In this document: positions 6,198 through 10,579 of the stretch, one piece after another
How positions within the stretch are numbered: the stretch's first letter is position 1
Layout of the letters: every line of letters starts with the position of its first letter
NCBI GenBank assembly: GCA_002429965.1
Contig: DJBG01000115.1
Location: 6,064 to 16,642, forward strand
Length of the DNA: 10,579 bases
Direction: 5' to 3'
From: Hungatella sp. UBA5982
GTDB taxonomy: Bacteria > Bacillota > Clostridia > Lachnospirales > Lachnospiraceae
Translations under genes and position numbers: made by a program
The notes under the pieces: model-generated
What the model was told of the DNA's origin: nothing
What the model saw: the letters and a program-made list of their open reading frames with translations, nothing else
The model's database searches: none

Positions 6198-8714
6198 ATG
6201 GAGCAAATCAATGCCCCTGCAATGGGAGCGCCTCATGAGAACTTTTCTCAAACCGGCCTGTCTTCCATACAGGTCAAGGCAAAGTTGGATCAATTCGGTG
6301 AAAATACCTTTAAAAAAGAAAAAATAAATGGCTTCACAATTTTTTGCAGGCAATTTATTAATCCATTAAGTTTTATACTAATGTCTGCGGCCGGCCTTTC
6401 GGTTTTCATGGGGGAATATTCGGATGCTGTTGTAATCATGGTTATTGTTCTTTTGAACTCGTTTTTAAGCTTTATTCAGGAATATCGTTCAAGTAAGGCA
6501 GTTGAACAGCTTTCACGATTAATTGAGCGCAAAGTTTTAGCAATCAGGAATAATGAGCAGGTTGTTATAGATGCCAGCCAGCTTGTACCTGAAGATATAG
6601 TTATATTGCGAGGAGGGGATGTAGTTCCGGCAGATTTAAAAATTATAGAGTCTTACAACCTTTCAGTAAATGAATCTCAACTAACTGGTGAATCAGTCCC
6701 TGTAAGCAAGGGAAACAATCCCATAGATGCAAATGACAACCTGCTTTTCACCGGCAGTGTAATTGAAAGAGGACATTGTAAATGCGTTGTTTTTGCCACA
6801 GGCAATCAGAGTGAGCTGGGGAAAATCGCACAGTTATCCAATGATACAAAGAAAGTAACACCTTATCAGAAATCCCTTACGGAATTCAGTATTTCTTTGC
6901 TGCGTATGATTGCTGCTACAATTGTTCTTATGGTGACAATCAAGGCTTTTACCATACACAATGTCAATGATTTTGGAGAAGTATTGATTTTCGCTGTCGC
7001 CTTAGCTATGACAGTAGTGCCGGAAGCACTGCCAATGATCACCACAATCAATCTTTCCTACGGTGCTTTGCAGCTGGCGAAACAAAAAGTAATAGTGAAA
7101 AAGCTGACGGCTATTGAAGGCATGGGCAGGATCAATCTTCTTTGTACGGATAAAACCGGTACCCTGACCGAGGATTACCTTACTGTCTCCAATGTGGTAT
7201 CAGAAGATGTAATGCTATTTCAATCATTCGCCTATGTTTCTATTGAAGATTTACAAGCAGAAAACAAAAAATATATCAATTCTTTTGACCGGGCGTTCTT
7301 ACAATATGTACCGAGAGAAATTATGAGACAGGCAGCGTTTTGGATACAACTTCAAAACCTTCCCTTTGATCCTGCTGCAAGAAGAAGGAGAGTGATTGTT
7401 CGGAATCCAGAGGATGGCAAATCATATTTAATAGTTGTCGGTGCACCCGAAACTCTTATTGAGCTTTCAAAGCATACGAAAAACCTGCCATACAAACAGT
7501 TAGCAGCAGAATCCGGAAAAAAAGGTTTGCGCCAATTAGCCATTGCTTACAAAGAAATTAATTATGGTCCGGATTATGACATTTTGAAGGACGAAAAAGA
7601 TTTGGAATTCCTGGGCTTTGCTGAATTGCTTGATCCTCTTCGTCAAACGGCAAAATCGACAATAGACAAAGCAAAGCAGCTGGGAGTGGACGTAAAAATC
7701 TTAACAGGTGACAGCATAGAAATAGCAGAATATGTCAGCAAAGAACTGGGACTTACAAATGATGGCGATAAAATCTACGCAGGCGATGATCTTGAAAGAA
7801 TGACAGATGTGCAATTTGAGACAGCATTAAAAGAATGCTCTGTTTTTGCAAGGGTTACACCGGAGCAAAAATATAATATTGTCAAACGTCTTAAGAAGCA
7901 TCATGTAGTGGGTTATCAAGGGGATGGCGTTAATGATGCACCTTCGCTTAAACTGGCGGATGTATCAATCGCAGTCCATAACGCGACCGATGTGGCGAAG
8001 GATTGTGCGGACATTGTTTTGCTGGAAGATGATCTGGGCGTGATTTTAGATGGGATTCAATACGGCCGAAACATTTTTGTAAATATCAATAAATATATTA
8101 AACATGCCATGATCGGTAACTTAGGCAACTTCTTCTCCATGATATTCTTTTATGTGTTTTTTGCTGCAGATATACCAATGCTGGCAATTCAGCTCCTGAT
8201 TGGTAATATCATTCAGGATATGCCTTTAATGACCGTGTTTTCTGACAGCGTGGATCCGGATGAAGTACGTAAGCCCCAGGCTGCCAGTCAGGTTAAGTCA
8301 TTGATCAATACTTCTTTAGGACTGGGTATTTTTACAGCTGTTTATTATTTATTGTTCTTCCTGTTTACCGGTACTGAATCGACACCTTTGACACAAACCA
8401 CGCTATTTTTGTTTTATAACTTCACCCAGCTTCTGATTATTATTTCTGTGAGGAGCAAAAAACACTTTTTCTGGCAGGGAGCAAAACCTTCCCGCTTGTT
8501 ATTAGGCACGATTGCACTATTTATCGCTGTTTCCATCGCGCTTGTATATACCCCTTTCACTGCGGGATTAATGGGTTTTGTGCCTTTACCATTAACAGAT
8601 TTTACGGTTCTCACAGGAGTTACTGTAGCCTTTATCTGTCTGCTTGATCTGGCAAAAGTAGGGTTGAATCAATTGAAAAGCAAAGTTTTTACCTGTAAAT
8701 CGATCGTACCGTAA
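6198..8714 (+). CDS. P-type cation-transporting ATPase, MgtA-like (P3B)
   Basis: The product is 838 residues, somewhat shorter than enteric MgtA, and is an integral membrane pump. Domains in order: cytoplasmic N-terminus with TGLSSIQVKAKLDQFGENTF; M1-M2 (about 55-95); A domain with QLTGESVPVS (161-170); M3-M4 (about 230-290) with VVPEALPM (273-280); P domain with TDKTGTLTED and phosphorylated Asp318; N domain with LPFDPAARRRRVIV (388-401) and VGAPETL (414-420); TGDS (503-506), GDGVNDAP (575-582); then six C-terminal helices. NLGNFFS in M5 (641-647) and LLIGNIIQD in M6 (666-674) parallel the MgtA NFGN and QNLLYD elements that line the magnesium site. Magnesium is thus the likeliest ion, though PEALP differs from the MgtA PEMLP. 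AAGGAG (6183-6188) gives a clear start. The gene follows the XRE gene after a terminator and ends opposite the methyltransferases. Confidence 0.88.
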   Translation: MEQINAPAMGAPHENFSQTGLSSIQVKAKLDQFGENTFKKEKINGFTIFCRQFINPLSFILMSAAGLSVFMGEYSDAVVIMVIVLLNSFLSFIQEYRSSKAVEQLSRLIERKVLAIRNNEQVVIDASQLVPEDIVILRGGDVVPADLKIIESYNLSVNESQLTGESVPVSKGNNPIDANDNLLFTGSVIERGHCKCVVFATGNQSELGKIAQLSNDTKKVTPYQKSLTEFSISLLRMIAATIVLMVTIKAFTIHNVNDFGEVLIFAVALAMTVVPEALPMITTINLSYGALQLAKQKVIVKKLTAIEGMGRINLLCTDKTGTLTEDYLTVSNVVSEDVMLFQSFAYVSIEDLQAENKKYINSFDRAFLQYVPREIMRQAAFWIQLQNLPFDPAARRRRVIVRNPEDGKSYLIVVGAPETLIELSKHTKNLPYKQLAAESGKKGLRQLAIAYKEINYGPDYDILKDEKDLEFLGFAELLDPLRQTAKSTIDKAKQLGVDVKILTGDSIEIAEYVSKELGLTNDGDKIYAGDDLERMTDVQFETALKECSVFARVTPEQKYNIVKRLKKHHVVGYQGDGVNDAPSLKLADVSIAVHNATDVAKDCADIVLLEDDLGVILDGIQYGRNIFVNINKYIKHAMIGNLGNFFSMIFFYVFFAADIPMLAIQLLIGNIIQDMPLMTVFSDSVDPDEVRKPQAASQVKSLINTSLGLGIFTAVYYLLFFLFTGTESTPLTQTTLFLFYNFTQLLIIISVRSKKHFFWQGAKPSRLLLGTIALFIAVSIALVYTPFTAGLMGFVPLPLTDFTVLTGVTVAFICLLDLAKVGLNQLKSKVFTCKSIVP

Positions 8715-8785
8715 AATATTGTGCAGGTTTTAGCAGTTTAACTTAAGATGGCATATGTTTATGTACTTCTTTTTTTAAACATAAA

Positions 8786-8815
8786 TTAAGGGGAGTCTTT
8801 TATGACTCCCCTTAA
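8786..8815. terminator. Shared hairpin between convergent ATPase and methyltransferase genes
   Basis: A perfect 12-bp stem TTAAGGGGAGTC/GACTCCCCTTAA (8786-8797 with 8804-8815) with a six-base loop. On the minus strand it is followed by a T-rich tract (ATTTATGTTT), so it probably terminates the methyltransferase transcript. On the plus strand it is followed by A residues, so it serves the ATPase less well. A weaker outer pairing TTTATGT/ACATAAA (8758-8764 with 8779-8785) lies beside it. Confidence 0.65.
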
Positions 8816-8854
8816 AAAATCCATGATCAAATTTGTTCTGATACATAGACTTCA

Positions 8855-9703
8855 TTAATAATTGGTAATCAGCACCTCAACCGTGACCGCATTCCGTTCC
8901 TTAAACTGATAGCTGCAGTTAGAATAGGTGTTATCGATATAATGAACCTGATATCGTTTGCTCCACTCGATCAAGAGGTCATTGGACAATCCTTTATGAT
9001 ACAGGACGTTGGATAGGGCAAACTTGGTTCCCTGCTCATGAAGCCGGTCCAAAAGCTCCAAAAGTGCCCGTTCCTCTCTTTCCTTCCAGTCCTTGAACCC
9101 CCGGTTTCCATCGTTGTAATTCCCCGTGGAGATCAGATAAGGCGGGTCGCAGTAAACCAGGTCCTCCGGTCCCAGGCCCGTATAATCCAGTTCCGCAAAG
9201 TCCAGGTTTGAAAACTCAATGTTTTTCTCATGGAGAGCCTGACAGAACTCCGTTAAATTCTTTTCAATGCTGCCGTTAAAGGAGCTTCTGTTCCTCCCAA
9301 AGGGGGAATTGAACTCATGGCTGTTATTAAAGCGTATCTGATGGTTAAACGCATAGCAGGCCAGCACAAACAGCTCTGTTAAATCCTTTGTTCTGTTATA
9401 ATCTGACCGGAGGGCATAATACCCTTCCTTGTTCTGCTGGGTCAGCTCATATTTTGAGATCAGGCCCTGAATCCTCTCCAGGATATCCTTGATATCCGTA
9501 GAACGGAACATCTGATACAGTTCGATCAGATACGTGATCTGGTCATTGCAGATGATCTGCTTAGCCTCCACATTGATCCCTACGTTAAAGCCTCCGGCAA
9601 AGACATCCACAAATGTACGGATATCCTTTGGAAACGCCTGAAAGATGGGCTCCAGAATCTTGAACTTCCCCCCAGTATAATTCAGAGGACTCTTTATGTG
9701 CAT
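8855..9703 (-). CDS. D12-class DNA adenine-N6 methyltransferase
   Basis: The product is 282 residues, close to the usual Dam-family length. It transfers a methyl group from S-adenosylmethionine to N6 of adenine in a specific DNA site. Motif X is SPLNYTGGK (5-13); motif I, the SAM loop, is FVDVFAGGFNVG (31-42); the acidic residue after motif I appears in CNDQ (52-55); motif IV is YCDPPY (184-189) with catalytic DPPY; FNSPFGR (131-137) and SNCSYQFKERNA (261-272) are typical of the class. The order X-I-IV marks an alpha-type enzyme. The ATG lies inside the end of the upstream methyltransferase gene with a 10-base overlap, so translation is probably coupled. Two such enzymes side by side suggest each modifies one strand of an asymmetric site. 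The target sequence cannot be deduced. Confidence 0.92.
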   Translation of the reverse strand: MHIKSPLNYTGGKFKILEPIFQAFPKDIRTFVDVFAGGFNVGINVEAKQIICNDQITYLIELYQMFRSTDIKDILERIQGLISKYELTQQNKEGYYALRSDYNRTKDLTELFVLACYAFNHQIRFNNSHEFNSPFGRNRSSFNGSIEKNLTEFCQALHEKNIEFSNLDFAELDYTGLGPEDLVYCDPPYLISTGNYNDGNRGFKDWKEREERALLELLDRLHEQGTKFALSNVLYHKGLSNDLLIEWSKRYQVHYIDNTYSNCSYQFKERNAVTVEVLITNY

Positions 9704-10579
9704 GGCGGCACCTGCTTTTCCATGTAAAACAAAAGCTCCCTTAACCGTTCTGTTTCCTTCACCTTCCGGCTCTTATATCTACGGTAAGGGATCTCATAGA
9801 TCCGGAAGGTTTCCGGCTTTCCGTGCTTTTTCATTGCTTCCTCAATCTCATCTACCGTCATAAGCCCGTCCGTGCTGTAGCTTAATATGATATGCTTAAA
9901 CTGTGCATTCTCAAGAAGTTCCTCAAACGCCGGAACCGCCTTATTCTTCATGCAAAACTCTGATTTCTGCCCTTCGTCCGGACGCTGTCCTGTAACTCCC
10001 CGCACCATTGGATAGTCATATCTGGCGGCTGTCTCAAGGACATGGTAATTGGAAAGATACTGGCGTGCATTATAGGGAGGATCAATGTAGAGGATGTCCC
10101 CCTCTATGCGTGTTAATAAGTCCACTCCGTTTTCATTGAAGGAGCGGTTCTGCTTTCCATTGTGTGTTACGGGAAGCCGGTACAGCTCATACCGTTTATA
10201 ACTCCGCCTCTCCCAAGCCTTGTGGAATGCACCATAGGTTCCAGAGGTATTGGAAACAAAAGGGATCCCCTCCACAATGCAGGCGACCAGATAATAATAC
10301 TCGTCCTCACTTAAAAGACCTGCAGTCTTCCAGTCTTCCACAGTGCACCTGGCAAAATCAATGCGCAGGGCATTCTCATCATTTAAATACATACGGCCGC
10401 CTGTGGGCGCATAGGTGTTCTGAAAAAACCGGCGCTCCTTAGACAGTTCCTCCAAATCCTTTTTTTCCCTGCCGTTAAAAAAGTCCACAGGATCCATGAT
10501 CCCGGTTTCTTCCTGCAAACGGGCAAACTCCGGCACACTGTCATTCTCAACGGTAGCCCTCTGCAGCACATAGGAAAAG
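9694..10579 (-). CDS. D12-class DNA adenine-N6 methyltransferase, 5' end beyond the window
   Basis: At least 294 residues are visible, and the frame is still open at the right edge. A GTG at 10569 is in frame but has no ribosome binding site, and the residues before it (FSYVLQRA) look like the conserved segment following motif I, so the SAM-binding loop and true start lie outside. Visible motifs are catalytic YIDPPYNARQYLSNYHVLE (161-179 counted from that GTG), RFFQNTYAPTGGRMYLNDENA (46-66) and IPFVSNTSGTYGAFHKAW (102-119). This set recalls one half of the FokI methylase, whose two D12 domains each methylate a different strand of an asymmetric site. The product is distinct in sequence from its downstream partner. 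A cognate type IIS endonuclease could lie further right. It overlaps the downstream gene by 10 bases and has the same orientation, so the two are one operon. Confidence 0.85.
   Translation of the reverse strand, partial: FSYVLQRATVENDSVPEFARLQEETGIMDPVDFFNGREKKDLEELSKERRFFQNTYAPTGGRMYLNDENALRIDFARCTVEDWKTAGLLSEDEYYYLVACIVEGIPFVSNTSGTYGAFHKAWERRSYKRYELYRLPVTHNGKQNRSFNENGVDLLTRIEGDILYIDPPYNARQYLSNYHVLETAARYDYPMVRGVTGQRPDEGQKSEFCMKNKAVPAFEELLENAQFKHIILSYSTDGLMTVDEIEEAMKKHGKPETFRIYEIPYRRYKSRKVKETERLRELLFYMEKQVPPCT

Noticed and set aside
6117..6353. Minus-strand open frame over the start of the second ATPase
   Set aside because: It overlaps the promoter region and N-terminus of a clear gene, begins with no ribosome binding site, and shows no domain.
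10164..10442. Plus-strand open frame within the right-hand methyltransferase
   Set aside because: Antisense to conserved methyltransferase motifs, rich in Pro, Gln and His from reverse reading, with no support as a gene.

Overview
The window looks like chromosomal DNA from a low-to-moderate GC Firmicute, most likely class Clostridia and possibly Lachnospiraceae. The basis is the general character of the proteins, strong AGGAGG-type ribosome binding sites, AT-rich promoters and classic U-tract terminators. This placement is inference; no rRNA or other marker gene is present. There are seven recognisable genes: two cut by the window edges and five complete. There is no CRISPR array, tRNA, rRNA or recognisable insertion sequence.

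Layout, left to right. (1) 1-352 (+): the 3' end of a PotD-type polyamine ABC transporter binding protein, followed by a nested 72-nt hairpin without a U-tract. (2) 512-1672 (-): a secreted protein tyrosine phosphatase with the CX5R motif intact and a beta-rich N-terminal domain. (3) 1673-2058: a long intergenic region holding a possible gene remnant, a 26-bp near-perfect palindrome, two mutually exclusive small hairpins ending in a terminator, and a strong extended -10 promoter. (4) 2059-2586 (+): a RimJ/RimL-type GNAT acetyltransferase bracketed by a perfect 14-bp inverted repeat and closed by a strong terminator. (5) 2731-5214 (+): a CtpE-like P-type cation ATPase. (6) 5282-5995 (+): an XRE helix-turn-helix protein with a C-terminal DUF1232 (YkvA-like) domain; its start region is anomalous. 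(7) 6198-8714 (+): a second, unrelated P-type ATPase of the MgtA-like P3B type with its own upstream region. (8) 8855-10579 (-): two overlapping D12-class adenine-N6 DNA methyltransferases, the upstream one running off the right edge.

How the genes may work together. No terminator is visible between the first ATPase and the XRE-DUF1232 gene, and a strong one follows the latter, so these two probably share a transcript. The second ATPase follows at once in the same direction with its own promoter-like sequence and dyads. The three genes make a plausible cation-homeostasis module with a local DNA-binding protein, but the ion is not readable from sequence. The methyltransferase pair converges on this module across a hairpin and resembles the two-methylase arrangement used for asymmetric (FokI-like) recognition sites; any cognate endonuclease would lie outside the window. 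The phosphatase and the acetyltransferase look like independent single-gene units.
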